The translations under genes were made by a program, and so were the position numbers. A stretch of DNA of 64,000 bases from Bradyrhizobium sp. SK17 (GTDB taxonomy: Bacteria > Pseudomonadota > Alphaproteobacteria > Rhizobiales > Xanthobacteraceae): positions 6,401,001 to 6,465,000 of the forward strand of contig NZ_CP025113.1 in NCBI RefSeq assembly GCF_002831585.1, in the 5' to 3' direction. This document shows positions 44,133 through 53,947 of this stretch, piece by piece. Numbering within the stretch: the first letter of the stretch is position 1; each line of letters starts with the position of its first letter. The notes beneath the pieces were generated by a model. That model made no database searches, was not told where the DNA came from, and saw nothing but the letters and a program-made list of their open reading frames with translations.

Positions 44133-45275
44133 TCATCGCGGATGCCACCAGCGGCCGCCGATCACGACGGCCTCGGAGACGATCTTGCGATCGCCCGTCA
44201 GGTGCTCGCCGACCACGTCGACATAGTCGAACTGTCCTTCCCTGACCGAGATCAGCGTGGCGTCGCCGACACAGCCCGGCTTCAGGCTGCCGAGTTCCGG
44301 ACGCCGCAGCGCCATCGCGGCATTGACGGTGGACGCCGCGATCACGTCCGGCAGCGACATCCCCATGCAGAGGAATTTCGACATCGTCGTCACCTGGTCG
44401 AACGCCGGGCCGTCGATGCAGAGCTGGTGGATGTCGGATGAGATGGTGTCGGGTGAGAAGCCGTTGGCGAGCATCGCGCGCGCGGTCTTGAAGGCGAACG
44501 AGCCCTTGCCGTGGCCGATGTCGAACAGCACGCCGCGCTCGCGCGCCTCCAGCACCACCTTCTTCACCGTGCCTTGCGCGGTCGCGGGCGTGTTCGGGAA
44601 CGGCCGGAACGCGTGGGTCAGCACGTCGCCCGGGCGCAACCGCGCCAGCACCTCCTCATAGCTCGGCGGCGGATGGTCGATATGCGCCATCAGCGGCATG
44701 CCGACCTCGTCCGCGACCTCGAGGGCGATCTCGAGCGGCACCAGCCCCGACGTGCCCGAGGCGAACAGGCCGACCCGCACCTTGATGCCAACGATGAGAT
44801 CGCGGTTGGCGTCGGCGACGCGCACCGCATCGACCGGATTCATCAGCCGCAGTTCCTCGCTCTCGCCGACCATCACGCGATCCGAGAAGCCGAAGATGCC
44901 GGCATGCGAGACATGCAGATAGGCCAGGATACGGACCTGGCTCGGCTTGATCACATGCTTGCGGAAACCGGCAAAGTTGCCGGGGCCGGCGCTGCCGGTG
45001 TCGACCGCAGTGGTGACGCCGGAAGCGCGGCAGAATTCCTCCGCGTCGATGCCGAGCGAGGTGCCGCCCCAATAGACATGGGTGTGCAGGTCGATGATCC
45101 CCGGCGAGACGATCAAGCCGGAGACGTCGCGGACGTCGGTGGTGGGATCGGCCGTGAGCCGTGGTCCGATTGCGGCCACCTTTCCGCCCGCGAAGGCCAC
45201 GTCAGTCACGGCATCGAGTTTTTGCGACGGGTCGATCACTCGCCCGCCACGCAGGATCAAATCGAAAGGCATCAT
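44133..45275 (-). CDS. Amidohydrolase/deacetylase family metallohydrolase
   Basis: 380 residues; the ATG at 45272 is spaced better from GGAG than that at 45275. An amidohydrolase fold with DLHTHVYWGG (HxH), GIKVRVG (candidate carboxylated lysine), MAHIDH, LTHAFRPFPNT and SSDIHQLC (terminal Asp). This is the dihydroorotase-like branch sometimes annotated as deacetylase or enamidase. It lies 18 bp after a serine hydrolase gene, so the two may handle the same amide-containing compound. Confidence 0.88.
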   Translation of the reverse strand: MMPFDLILRGGRVIDPSQKLDAVTDVAFAGGKVAAIGPRLTADPTTDVRDVSGLIVSPGIIDLHTHVYWGGTSLGIDAEEFCRASGVTTAVDTGSAGPGNFAGFRKHVIKPSQVRILAYLHVSHAGIFGFSDRVMVGESEELRLMNPVDAVRVADANRDLIVGIKVRVGLFASGTSGLVPLEIALEVADEVGMPLMAHIDHPPPSYEEVLARLRPGDVLTHAFRPFPNTPATAQGTVKKVVLEARERGVLFDIGHGKGSFAFKTARAMLANGFSPDTISSDIHQLCIDGPAFDQVTTMSKFLCMGMSLPDVIAASTVNAAMALRRPELGSLKPGCVGDATLISVREGQFDYVDVVGEHLTGDRKIVSEAVVIGGRWWHPR

Positions 45276-45293
45276 ATTCTCCGGATCAGGCGG

Positions 45294-47060
45294 TCACGGC
45301 GCGGTCGCCGGCGCGCCGGCATCGTCGTCCGCGACGCGCGCCGCGACGAAGATGCCGTTCGGCTGGTGGAAGACGATCTCGCTGACGTCGGCGTCGTCGC
45401 CCTTGAACTCGACGACGAAGCCTTCCAGTTCGGCGATGCGGAAACGCCGGCCCTGCAACGGCTCGAGATGGTAGGCGGATTGAAACTCGATCTTCAGCAC
45501 CAGCCTGTCCTGCGCATCCAGCGTAATGCGATGGAACACCGCGCCCTTGTAGCGGCCGACGCAGCGCGCCCGGAACGACGGGTCGGTGCACTCACCACCC
45601 GCCAGCCGCGTGAACACGATGTCCTTCACCATCACCTCGAGCGGCGCCGACAGGCTGATGATGTCACCGTCGCGATCGGTCAGGAAAGTGATGGTGAGCC
45701 GGTCGGGCAGCAGCCTGTCCATGATCTCGGGCAGTTCGAAGGTCTCGTAGTGCCGGTGCGCGAGCGGCGCGGCCATGCCGCGCCACCCCCAATGTAACGC
45801 GCCGTCACGCTCCACAATCGACATCACGCCGTAGCCCGGATGTTCGTAGTCGGCGGCATAGGCCGCGAGCGGGTGCGCGGGATGCGTGCCCTTGTGGCGT
45901 GACGCCTCGTGCGCATCCTTGTCGGCCTGCATATGGTCAATGAATTCGTCGCGCTGCTTGCGGAAGCGCCCGCGCCAGTCGACAGCCTCGCGGCCGCGCA
46001 ACCGGTCGATAATAGACCAGGTCAGCGCCGGCGGCACCTGGCTGGGGCTACGGTTGGTCAGCACGACGACGCCGATGCCGTGATCCGGCAGCAGCGTCAT
46101 CAAATGGCCCCAGCCGGTCCAACCGCCGCCATGCCAGACCATCCGGTCGCCGCGATAGCTATTGCTCTGAAAGCCGAGACAATAATGCCCATGGCTGAAC
46201 TCGGCGTATTCCGACGTCCCGACATGAATGCGCGGCGCCAGAAGGTCGCTGGTCAACGCCGCCGGCAGCAGGCGCCGGCTGTCGACCTCGCCCTTGCCGA
46301 GGTGCAGCCGCATCCAGTTCGCCAGATCCGCGGCCGACGTGTTGATCGCGCCGGCCGCAGTGGTGCGGATCGGCAGCCGCAGGCCCGGCAATCTCGTATC
46401 GTCGTGCATCATGTAATAGCGCGCCGCACCTTCGGTCGCCTCGAGTTCGTCGAGCGAGAAGCTGACGGTCATCCCGAGTGGGTCGGCGAAGCGGGCGCGG
46501 ATGAAACGCTCGTAGCTTTCGCCGCTGACGCGCGCGATCAACAGCCCGAGCGCATTGTAGCCGAGGTTGCTGTACTGCCACTCGGTCCGGATATCGCGGC
46601 TCAGTTCGAGATGGCGCATCGGCGCCAGCAGCTCGGCCGGCGAGCGATCGCCGGGAAGATGCACCCAGTCGTGACGCGGCAGGCCGTAGCGGTGGCTGAG
46701 CAGGTCCTGAATCGTAACCCGGTCGGTGGCGACGGGATCGCTGAGCCGGAACTCGGGCAGGTAGTCGCGGACCGGCTTGGTCCAGTCGAGCCGCCCTTCG
46801 CTGTGCAGCAGTGCGATCGCACTCGCGGTAAAGGTCTTGGTGATCGAACAGATCACCATATGCGTCGCCGGCGTCATCGGCAGGTCGGCCTCGACATCAC
46901 GCTGGCCATAGGCCCGGGTCAGCGTCACCACGCTGTCCTGCACCACCGCGAGTGCCACGCCGGGCACCTTCCAGTCGGCCATCGCATCTGCTGCGAGGCG
47001 ATCGATTTCGGGCAGCATGGCCTCGATCGCGGCACTGGGGGCTTCAGACATGTCGGCCAT
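45294..47060 (-). CDS. Serine hydrolase, beta-lactamase/AmpC superfamily
   Basis: 588 residues. SITK near residue 72 is the SxxK nucleophile and YSN near 165 the second motif. WHGGGWTGWGH around 310 is near the place of the KTG box. The long C-terminal part (about 380-588) is a beta-rich domain often seen in penicillin-binding-protein-like hydrolases. No signal peptide is evident, so a cytoplasmic esterase or D-amino-acid amidase is more likely than a resistance lactamase. Confidence 0.85.
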   Translation of the reverse strand: MADMSEAPSAAIEAMLPEIDRLAADAMADWKVPGVALAVVQDSVVTLTRAYGQRDVEADLPMTPATHMVICSITKTFTASAIALLHSEGRLDWTKPVRDYLPEFRLSDPVATDRVTIQDLLSHRYGLPRHDWVHLPGDRSPAELLAPMRHLELSRDIRTEWQYSNLGYNALGLLIARVSGESYERFIRARFADPLGMTVSFSLDELEATEGAARYYMMHDDTRLPGLRLPIRTTAAGAINTSAADLANWMRLHLGKGEVDSRRLLPAALTSDLLAPRIHVGTSEYAEFSHGHYCLGFQSNSYRGDRMVWHGGGWTGWGHLMTLLPDHGIGVVVLTNRSPSQVPPALTWSIIDRLRGREAVDWRGRFRKQRDEFIDHMQADKDAHEASRHKGTHPAHPLAAYAADYEHPGYGVMSIVERDGALHWGWRGMAAPLAHRHYETFELPEIMDRLLPDRLTITFLTDRDGDIISLSAPLEVMVKDIVFTRLAGGECTDPSFRARCVGRYKGAVFHRITLDAQDRLVLKIEFQSAYHLEPLQGRRFRIAELEGFVVEFKGDDADVSEIVFHQPNGIFVAARVADDDAGAPATAP

Positions 47061-47183
47061 GGTCGGCTATTGCTTCCGTTGCAATCAGCGTTCAGGCAAG
47101 TCGCTTTTACAAGGCTGTTATGTCACCGGTCGCGATCAGGACACAATGGCCAAGTTTCGCGGACAGCTCTGTGGTTTCGCCGC

Positions 47184-49142
47184 TCACGGCAGAAGGGGTT
47201 CGCCGAACACCGCTGTGTTCACTGCGGATGCCTGATCCGCGCCGTCGCTCGCTCCTGTGACCGCGCCCGTTTCCACACCCCTGGCCGACGCGACGATCGC
47301 CGCAATGGCGGGGTCGCGCGCCGCTTCCAGCCCGGCAATGGTCTCCCTGGCCCAATGGTACGACGACTGGAAGATCTCCTGATGACGGTCGAAATCGGTC
47401 ACGTCGATGCCGTCGGGCGTCGGCGGGCGCATCACCATGTCGAGCGGCGTGGTCGGCAGGGTGTCGTAGCGCTGGTGCGCGACGAGGCTGCGCCACAGCA
47501 CGTTGACGGCGCTCGGCGCGGCCGGAAGCGCCTTGCGCCGGAACGGCATCAGCAGCGATGCCAGCAGCTCGAACCGTCCCGGCAGCGCGGCGTAGTCGAC
47601 GTCGAACATCTCGGTCGCCGGCTCGCCGAAATGGACCACGAGATTCGGCCCGCTCTTCATCTGATGCATCGGCCCCAGCGGAACGTTGTCGACCAGGCAG
47701 CCGTCGACCAGCATCACGCCATCCCTGGTGTAGAACGGCGGCAGCAGGCCCGGGATGGCGCTGGAGGCGCGTACCGCCTGCCACAGCAGGCCGGTCCTGA
47801 TCAATTCGAGACTGTGCGTCGACAGGTTGGTGGCGACCGCGGCGAACGGCCGCCAGCAGTCCTCGATCCGGCAGTCATGGCCGTACTGATCGGCCAGCGC
47901 GGCATCGAACGCCTTGTGGTCCAGCAAGGCATAGCGCGGCCAGGTCGGGCGGCGAAAGCTGCGGCTGGAGACGAAGATCTCATGGGTGCCGCGCTCGAGA
48001 TGCTCGGCGTCGTAGTTCTTGGCAAAGCCCGCCGCCATCGCCGACCCGACGCTGGTGCCGACGAAGATGTCGAACATCACGCCGCGCTCGCGGAACGCCT
48101 TGTAGACGCCGACATGCGCCGTGCCGAGGCTGCCGCCGCCGCCGGCGACGAAGCCGACCGCGCGACCGCAGAGAAAGCGGACCAGGCTGTCGATATCGAT
48201 CATGTCCTCGAGCGCGACGTGATGATGCATGAAGCATGGCAGCCGCGCCAGCCAGGCCGCGGTGCCGCTGACCTCGCTTCGCCGCCGGTCATGAACGCGC
48301 ACCAGACGCCGCGCCGACGCCGGATGCACGCCGCAGGCGAAGCTCTCGATCTCGGTCAGGACGGGCGCGGGCGCATCGCCGCGGCAGGCGAACACCACGA
48401 GGTCGGCCTGGCGAATGGCCTTGCGCGACCAGTCCGAGGCGCCCTCGCCGCCGACATAGACCACCAGCGGCGCGTCATACTCGATCCTGTTGAGCCAGTC
48501 GGCGACCTCGGAGGTATCGAGCGCGCGCCCGGGAAACATCGCCTCGAGCCGCGCGAGGTCGACGATCTCGGCACCGGCGGCAGCAAGGCTGTTTCGCAAC
48601 CGCTGTTCGAACTCGGGCGGGACTGGCCGGTGTCCGCCCGTGACCAGCGCCACGGTGCGCGCCTTCGGCGACGCGCGGGCCGGCAGCAGCCGCGCGGTCT
48701 CGGTGGCAAACCGCCGCGCGAGCGCCGCCAGCACGGCCTCGACGATGGCCGGCGCGTCCTGCGCGAGCTTGGCATAGGCCGCGCGCGTCAGCACCATCAC
48801 GCTGGTGTCGCGGATCGCGATCACATTGGCGGTGCGCGGGATGTTGGCAAAGAACCCGACCTCGCCGACCAGTTCGCCGGCACGCAGCTCGGCGATCGGC
48901 TCGGGTTGATCGGTCCGGTACACCGCGAGCGCGCCGTGCAGCACCAGGAACAAGGCGTCCGAGGCACCGCCCTGCTCGACCAGCAACTGGCCGCGCACCA
49001 GGTCGCGCCGGGTCATGGCGGCAAAGGCGATCACCCGCTGCTCGGCGCTCAGCGTCCTGAACAGCGCGAAGTCGTCGGAGGGGTTTCCCCACGCAAACGT
49101 CGCGCCCGTTGCGTGCGTCGGCGGCACCCGGTTCGATTGCAT
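47184..49142 (-). CDS. NTE-like patatin phospholipase with cNMP-binding domain
   Basis: 652 residues. An N-terminal cyclic-nucleotide-binding domain lies at about 20-140, with the phosphate-binding cassette GELVGEVGFFANIPRTANV in parts. A middle Rossmann-like region follows (about 160-310). The patatin domain has GGGSLGTAHVGVYKAF near 335, the serine elbow GTSVGS near 360 and MLVDGCLVDNVPLG near 475. It resembles neuropathy target esterase and would deacylate phospholipids. The cyclic nucleotide may activate it; an adenylate cyclase is encoded at 17282. Confidence 0.9.
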   Translation of the reverse strand: MQSNRVPPTHATGATFAWGNPSDDFALFRTLSAEQRVIAFAAMTRRDLVRGQLLVEQGGASDALFLVLHGALAVYRTDQPEPIAELRAGELVGEVGFFANIPRTANVIAIRDTSVMVLTRAAYAKLAQDAPAIVEAVLAALARRFATETARLLPARASPKARTVALVTGGHRPVPPEFEQRLRNSLAAAGAEIVDLARLEAMFPGRALDTSEVADWLNRIEYDAPLVVYVGGEGASDWSRKAIRQADLVVFACRGDAPAPVLTEIESFACGVHPASARRLVRVHDRRRSEVSGTAAWLARLPCFMHHHVALEDMIDIDSLVRFLCGRAVGFVAGGGGSLGTAHVGVYKAFRERGVMFDIFVGTSVGSAMAAGFAKNYDAEHLERGTHEIFVSSRSFRRPTWPRYALLDHKAFDAALADQYGHDCRIEDCWRPFAAVATNLSTHSLELIRTGLLWQAVRASSAIPGLLPPFYTRDGVMLVDGCLVDNVPLGPMHQMKSGPNLVVHFGEPATEMFDVDYAALPGRFELLASLLMPFRRKALPAAPSAVNVLWRSLVAHQRYDTLPTTPLDMVMRPPTPDGIDVTDFDRHQEIFQSSYHWARETIAGLEAARDPAIAAIVASARGVETGAVTGASDGADQASAVNTAVFGEPLLP

Positions 49143-49245
49143 GACCGGATGTTAGCGCCGCGCAGCCGTCCCGGCGAGCGATATCGCGCCTTAAGCAGGC
49201 ATCGCGCTCGCCGGCATTGGACGCACTGCAACAGGATCGCTGCGG

Positions 49246-50397
49246 TCAGCCGACCAGATCCGGCCACGGCACGATGGTCGACTTCACCGTCTTCATCGCC
49301 ATCGCGTCGGCGACGGCGCGCGCGACGCCATCCTCGGTGAAGGGATAGATCGTCTGCATCTCGAGCCAGGGGTATTTGTCGCGCGTGCGGTAGAGCATGT
49401 CGACGCCGAGCGGCAGGTCGTTGCCGGTGAAGCCCCAGGAGCCGAGCACGTTGAGATCCTTGGTGCAGATGCGGTGCCACGACGTCTCGATCGAGCCGGC
49501 ATCGGTGAACTGGCCCATCTCGACATAGGTGCCGCCGTCGCGCAGCATCTCGATGCCCTCCGGACCCGCGGTCGGATGGCCCGAGCAGTCCATCACGAGG
49601 TCGGCGCCGAAGCCACCGACGATGTCGCGCACCGCCGCGATGCGTGCCTCCGGCGTCCTGAGCTGCTCGATATCGACGGTCGCCTCCGCGCCGAACTTGC
49701 GCGCCAGCTTTAGCCGCGGCGTCTCCGGCGCGCCGACGCAGATCACGCGCCCTGCCCCCATCTCCTGCGCCGCGGCAACCGCGAGAATGCCGATCGGCCC
49801 GGAGCCCTGGATCACCACCGTGTCGCCCCAACTGAAGCCGCCGGCACGCGTGGCGCGATTGAAGGCGCGGATGCAGGAGGTCAACGGCTCGGAGAGCGCG
49901 CCGAGCCTGAGCGACATGTCGTCGGGCAATTTGTAGATCTTGGTGCCCGGCAGTATGTCGAGATCGACATAGACATATTCGGCCCAGCCGCCCCACATGT
50001 GCGGCGGCTTGTCGAAGCCGAGATAGCGGCCGTAATAGACCGGCGTCAGGCACTTGTTGGCGCTCTGCGGATAATGGATGCAGTAATAGCAGCGGCCGCA
50101 CGGCATCAAGGGCGGGATCATCACCTTCGATCCCACCTTGAGCGGCTTGCTCATGAAATCCTCCGAAAATTCCGGACCGCATTCGACGATCACGCCGCCG
50201 AGCTCGTGGCCGAGCGTGAACGGCCATGGCAGCGGCTTCGGCCAGTGCCCTTTCAGGATGTGCAGGTCGGTTCCGCAAACGCCGCAGGCGCCCACTTTGA
50301 TCAAGGCCGCCTTTTTGCCGACATCCGGCCATGGCACCGTCCGGATTACCGGCTTGGCTCCTGGTCCCTCGTGGGTGCAGACGCGGATCTGCTGCAT
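49246..50397 (-). CDS. Zinc-dependent alcohol dehydrogenase (MDR family)
   Basis: 383 residues from ATG 50397. The catalytic zinc ligands are in CGVCGTDLHILKG and GHELGGVI. The structural zinc loop has the cysteines PCGRCYYCIHYPQSANKC. The nucleotide-binding GSGPIGILAVAAAQEMGA is standard. Residue PSAGPEG-like stretches suggest a branch acting on polyols or cyclic alcohols. The substrate is not clear. Confidence 0.9.
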   Translation of the reverse strand: MQQIRVCTHEGPGAKPVIRTVPWPDVGKKAALIKVGACGVCGTDLHILKGHWPKPLPWPFTLGHELGGVIVECGPEFSEDFMSKPLKVGSKVMIPPLMPCGRCYYCIHYPQSANKCLTPVYYGRYLGFDKPPHMWGGWAEYVYVDLDILPGTKIYKLPDDMSLRLGALSEPLTSCIRAFNRATRAGGFSWGDTVVIQGSGPIGILAVAAAQEMGAGRVICVGAPETPRLKLARKFGAEATVDIEQLRTPEARIAAVRDIVGGFGADLVMDCSGHPTAGPEGIEMLRDGGTYVEMGQFTDAGSIETSWHRICTKDLNVLGSWGFTGNDLPLGVDMLYRTRDKYPWLEMQTIYPFTEDGVARAVADAMAMKTVKSTIVPWPDLVG

Positions 50398-50521
50398 GGT
50401 TCGCGCTCCCTGGTCTTGTCGTTGGGCCGGGTTCGGCCGCGACGACATTAAGTCAGGACGATCGAAATGTCATGAAGGCGGCTTAGAGCGAACAGGATTG
50501 CAGCATCGCGGGGACGGCGAC

Positions 50522-51004
50522 ATGAATCCGGGTATCGAAGCTATCGTTGGCGTCTACGTCAGGCTGGGCGAGCTGGACACGCTGGAACGCATGAAGGCGC
50601 ATCGCCTGAGCTTGCTGGACCAGTGCGTCGATACCGAGCATTTCAGCTTCGACGTCACGAGATCGACCTATCAGAGCGACCTCGAGGTGATCGAGGCCGG
50701 TATGGAAAGTCTCTATGGCGAGATCTCCGGCCATGTCGACGCCTTCAACGAGAACAGGATTGCCGGCTGGGCCCTCTACGACCAGCACCCCGACAAGCGG
50801 GTCAGGATCGAGATCTACATCAATGACGAGCTGGTCGCCGAAGTCGTGGCTGATCAGTTCCGCAACGATCTGCTCAAGCTCAACAAGGGCGACGGGCACC
50901 ATGCCTTCACGTTCGTGCCGCCAGGCGGGACCTATCAGCCGCCGCTGCGGCTCGAGGTTCGCGCGGCGAACAAGAAGGTCCTGAAGATGGTCGCCGTCGA
51001 ATAG
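50522..51004 (+). CDS. Small protein with a domain shared with glycan-synthesis proteins
   Basis: 160 residues from ATG 50522. Residues 1-75 are helical. Residues about 78-158 begin GHVDAFNENRIAGWALYD and go on through IEIYINDELVAEVVADQFRNDLLKLNKGDG, ending FVPPG, in parts. This GW-containing beta module recurs beside or inside glycosyltransferases and SGNH proteins in rhizobial polysaccharide loci. The function is unknown; carbohydrate binding would be a guess. Confidence 0.65.
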   Translation: MNPGIEAIVGVYVRLGELDTLERMKAHRLSLLDQCVDTEHFSFDVTRSTYQSDLEVIEAGMESLYGEISGHVDAFNENRIAGWALYDQHPDKRVRIEIYINDELVAEVVADQFRNDLLKLNKGDGHHAFTFVPPGGTYQPPLRLEVRAANKKVLKMVAVE

Positions 51005-51048
51005 GCAATCGGCGCCGCAACCACAACCACCTGTCGGACACAACACAG

Positions 51049-52152
51049 TCATCGTTCCCAGCTAACCTGCGCCAGCTTGCGCGCGCTCTTGGGCGCCCAG
51101 CGCAACATCTGTCCGTTCGCGGGACGCCGCGACCCGTAGGTGAAGAGATCATACCCCCGCTCCACCATGATCTCCGATGCCTCGACGAAGCCGAGATCGT
51201 CTTCAGGCGCCTTCGTGCTGTGAAAGGTCGTGTCGCTCTCGGTCGCGGCGCCGTCGACGACCGTCAGTGCAATCGTTCCATCTGCGTCCCGCAGCGGCTT
51301 GCAGATCGGAACCAGCCGCACCTCGACGGGTGTCGGATGATAGGCGCGCAGCCGCAGGTTCTTGTTGAATTTCCGGTCACCCTCGATTTCAAGCACGCCC
51401 TTGCATGCCGCCGAATTGAGCATCATGCCGCTTAATGCGCTGATGCCTCCGAGCTTCAGCTCATAGCTCTTGCCCCGCTCCAGACGCACGCCCCTGAACT
51501 CGATCAAGGACGTCTTGTAATTTGCCACGGGCGCCGCGAGCCGGTCCTGCAAATTGATCACCTCGAAACGTGTGATCGGGAACATCCTGTCCACGGCAAC
51601 CATCGGCATCGCCCGAATTTCGTCGATCAATTCCTTCAAACTGTCAGCGATCAGTTCCGACAGTTCCACCCCGGGATGGCTCGGGTCCTTGTAGAGAGTT
51701 TCCGGGCGTCCGGTTCCGCCCTCGAGAAGCTGCGCGATGCAATCGCGTACATCGAGATAGAACCACTCGTTTCGTTCAAAGACCGAGATGCAGTTGGAGA
51801 TCAAATGCTTGGAGTATTCGACGGTGCTCACCGGGATGCACACGAAGATCGGTTCGCATCCGTTCCGCTTGGCGCTGTGTCCGATCCATTCGATCCATTT
51901 CACCACGTCGTAAAGCCCGATCGCACCGGCCGACAGCAGCGAGAAGTCGATCGCGCACATGTCGACGATGCAGAATTCCGCGTTCCGAAAGAACGCGCGG
52001 TCGGCAAAATACGGGCCAAGCAGTGAAGGGCTGGCGCCGACGCGCCCCGTCGACACCACGTCGATCGGCTGATGACGATCTAAAAATTTGTTGAAGAAGC
52101 CTTCCTTGAGAATGCTGTTGGATTGACCCAAGATCGCGATCCTCATCGTCAT
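51049..52152 (-). CDS. SGNH-fold hydrolase-like protein with C-terminal beta domain
   Basis: 367 residues; ATG 52146 (MRIAIL) is an alternative start. The N-terminus, RIAILGQSNSILKEG, holds an SGNH block I-like GQSNS, with DPSHPG around 200 as block V. The C-terminal half is beta-rich (RGVRLERGKSYELKLGG). It may esterify or de-esterify a polysaccharide, like neighbouring SGNH proteins. No signal peptide is evident. Confidence 0.65.
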   Translation of the reverse strand: MTMRIAILGQSNSILKEGFFNKFLDRHQPIDVVSTGRVGASPSLLGPYFADRAFFRNAEFCIVDMCAIDFSLLSAGAIGLYDVVKWIEWIGHSAKRNGCEPIFVCIPVSTVEYSKHLISNCISVFERNEWFYLDVRDCIAQLLEGGTGRPETLYKDPSHPGVELSELIADSLKELIDEIRAMPMVAVDRMFPITRFEVINLQDRLAAPVANYKTSLIEFRGVRLERGKSYELKLGGISALSGMMLNSAACKGVLEIEGDRKFNKNLRLRAYHPTPVEVRLVPICKPLRDADGTIALTVVDGAATESDTTFHSTKAPEDDLGFVEASEIMVERGYDLFTYGSRRPANGQMLRWAPKSARKLAQVSWER

Positions 52153-52176
52153 TCACTCCCCAACGGCTGTCAGCAT

Positions 52177-52908
52177 ATGCGCAAACTTCGAACCATCCCG
52201 GTTGCATTGTCAATCGTTGCAATGGCCACGATCGCGTCAGTCGGTGCCGCGCCATTGAGCGGACCTGCGTGCGACGAGGCGGATCAGCAGATAGCGTCGA
52301 CGCCGACGATCCCCGATTCCGCCAACGCGCTTCGGCGCGACCTGAAGAATGTCGGCTCGCTGCCGGCCGACGCGTCGATCGTGTTGCTCGGCGACTCCCT
52401 GGTCGAGGCCTGGCCGCAGGACCTGTCGTCCTCGCTCGCTGCCGGACGTCCGGTCCTGAACCTCGGGGTCGGCCGCGATCGCATCCAGAATACGCTCTGG
52501 TTGCTGACGTCGTTCGAGCAACAGCTCAAGCGCGTGCAACCGCAATCCGTCATCCTGCTGCTCGGCACCAACAACGTCTACCTGGACAAGCCGTGCGGCG
52601 TCCGGCTCGCCTTCGACCACGTGTTCGATCGCATCAGCCGGATATGGCCGAAGGCCCGCGTGGTGCAGATCCTGATCCTGCCGCGCGGACCGAACATGAC
52701 GGGCGCAAGGGAAACCATCTCGGAAGTCAATGCGTCGCTGCAATCGCGCGAGAAGTCGGTGCAGAAGTACCGCGTCCTCGATGCCTCGGCGATCGCCTGC
52801 CGCGACGGCACGCCCTGCGCCAATTATCGCGACGACCTGCTCCACCTCACGCGGACAGGATATGAGGAGTTGACGCAGATCGTCAGGACCAATCTCAACG
52901 GCAACTGA
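52177..52908 (+). CDS. Secreted SGNH/GDSL hydrolase
   Basis: 243 residues from ATG 52177. A signal peptide precedes residue 25 (IVAMATIASVGAA). Block I is LLGDSLVEAW near 70, block III is LLGTNNVYL near 127, and block V is DDLLHLTRTGY near 228, giving Ser-Asp-His. Typical substrates are esters of lipids or carbohydrates in the periplasm. It is divergent from the other SGNH protein, so the two share a 24-bp promoter gap. Confidence 0.85.
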   Translation: MRKLRTIPVALSIVAMATIASVGAAPLSGPACDEADQQIASTPTIPDSANALRRDLKNVGSLPADASIVLLGDSLVEAWPQDLSSSLAAGRPVLNLGVGRDRIQNTLWLLTSFEQQLKRVQPQSVILLLGTNNVYLDKPCGVRLAFDHVFDRISRIWPKARVVQILILPRGPNMTGARETISEVNASLQSREKSVQKYRVLDASAIACRDGTPCANYRDDLLHLTRTGYEELTQIVRTNLNGN

Positions 52909-53011
52909 TCCGGTTCAGCCGCCTCGGATTCTCGACGAGGAGCGATCTTCCTGACGGATTGACAGCGATGGGCGCCCGGTCCCACCCTGCGGTACAACCT
53001 CAGGCGAAGGA

Positions 53012-53947
53012 ATGAGTCTGCAACCCGGCTCCGAACGAATCTTCACGGATGCCAGCACCGATCCGCTGGATGGGCGCGTGCGCTGGGCTCCCGCCAAGTC
53101 ATTGTGGCTCAGCAGCATGACCGCCGTTGCAATCGTGTTTGGGCCGCTCACATTCTCCTGGAGTGCGTTCGCGCTGTTCATCGTGACCAGCGCGATCACG
53201 CTGTGCTTCGGGCATTCGGTCGGCATGCACCGGCGGCTGATCCATGCGAGCTTCGACTGTCCGTTGTGGCTCGAGCGGCTCTGCGTCTATCTCGGCACGC
53301 TGGTTGGAATGGCCGGTCCCTACGGCATGGTGCGACTGCACGATTTCCGCGACTGGGCACAGCGCCAGTCCATGTGTCACGACTATTCCTGCCACCGCGC
53401 CGGCTTCTGGCGCGATGCCTGGTGGCAGCTGCACTGCACGCTCGTGCTCAAACATCCGCCGGCATTCCAGCTCGAACCGCGGCTCGCCGCTGATCGCTTC
53501 TACGCCTTGGTCGAGCGGACCTGGATATGGCAACAACTGCCATGGGCGCTGCTGCTCTTTTCGCTGGGATCATGGAGCTGGCTGGTCTGGGGCATTTGTG
53601 TGCGCGTCAGCGTCTGCGTCACCGGCCACTGGCTGATCGGCCACTACTCGCATCGCCAGGGCAGCCAGACCTGGATCGTCGAAGGCGTCGCGGCCCAGGG
53701 CTACAATGTCGGCATCGCCGGGCTGATCAGCATGGGCGAGAGCTGGCACAACAATCACCATGCCTATCCGGGCTCGGCGAAGCTTGGCCTGCTGCCGGGC
53801 CAGATCGATCTCGGCTGGTGGCTGATCAAGGCGTTCGAGGCAGCCGGGCTGGCAACCAACATCAAGACACCGGACGATCTTGCGCCGCGCCCGGGTGCAC
53901 GCCGCGTCGATGGCGGGGGCAATGCCGACACGGTCGCCGCGACATAG
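53012..53947 (+). CDS. Membrane fatty-acid (acyl-CoA) desaturase
   Basis: 311 residues. Histidine boxes: GHSVGMHRRLIHASF, LHDFRDWAQRQSMCHDYSCH (in parts), and ESWHNNHHAYP. Hydrophobic stretches flank them, as in di-iron integral-membrane desaturases. It probably puts a double bond into acyl chains of phospholipids or acyl-CoA. The ribosome site AAGGA is unusually close to the ATG. Confidence 0.88.
   Translation: MSLQPGSERIFTDASTDPLDGRVRWAPAKSLWLSSMTAVAIVFGPLTFSWSAFALFIVTSAITLCFGHSVGMHRRLIHASFDCPLWLERLCVYLGTLVGMAGPYGMVRLHDFRDWAQRQSMCHDYSCHRAGFWRDAWWQLHCTLVLKHPPAFQLEPRLAADRFYALVERTWIWQQLPWALLLFSLGSWSWLVWGICVRVSVCVTGHWLIGHYSHRQGSQTWIVEGVAAQGYNVGIAGLISMGESWHNNHHAYPGSAKLGLLPGQIDLGWWLIKAFEAAGLATNIKTPDDLAPRPGARRVDGGGNADTVAAT

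Noticed and set aside
45909..49340. A plus-strand open frame of over 1100 codons
   Set aside because: It lies antisense to the serine hydrolase and NTE-like genes and has a composition rich in Arg, Gln and Gly, typical of a shadow.
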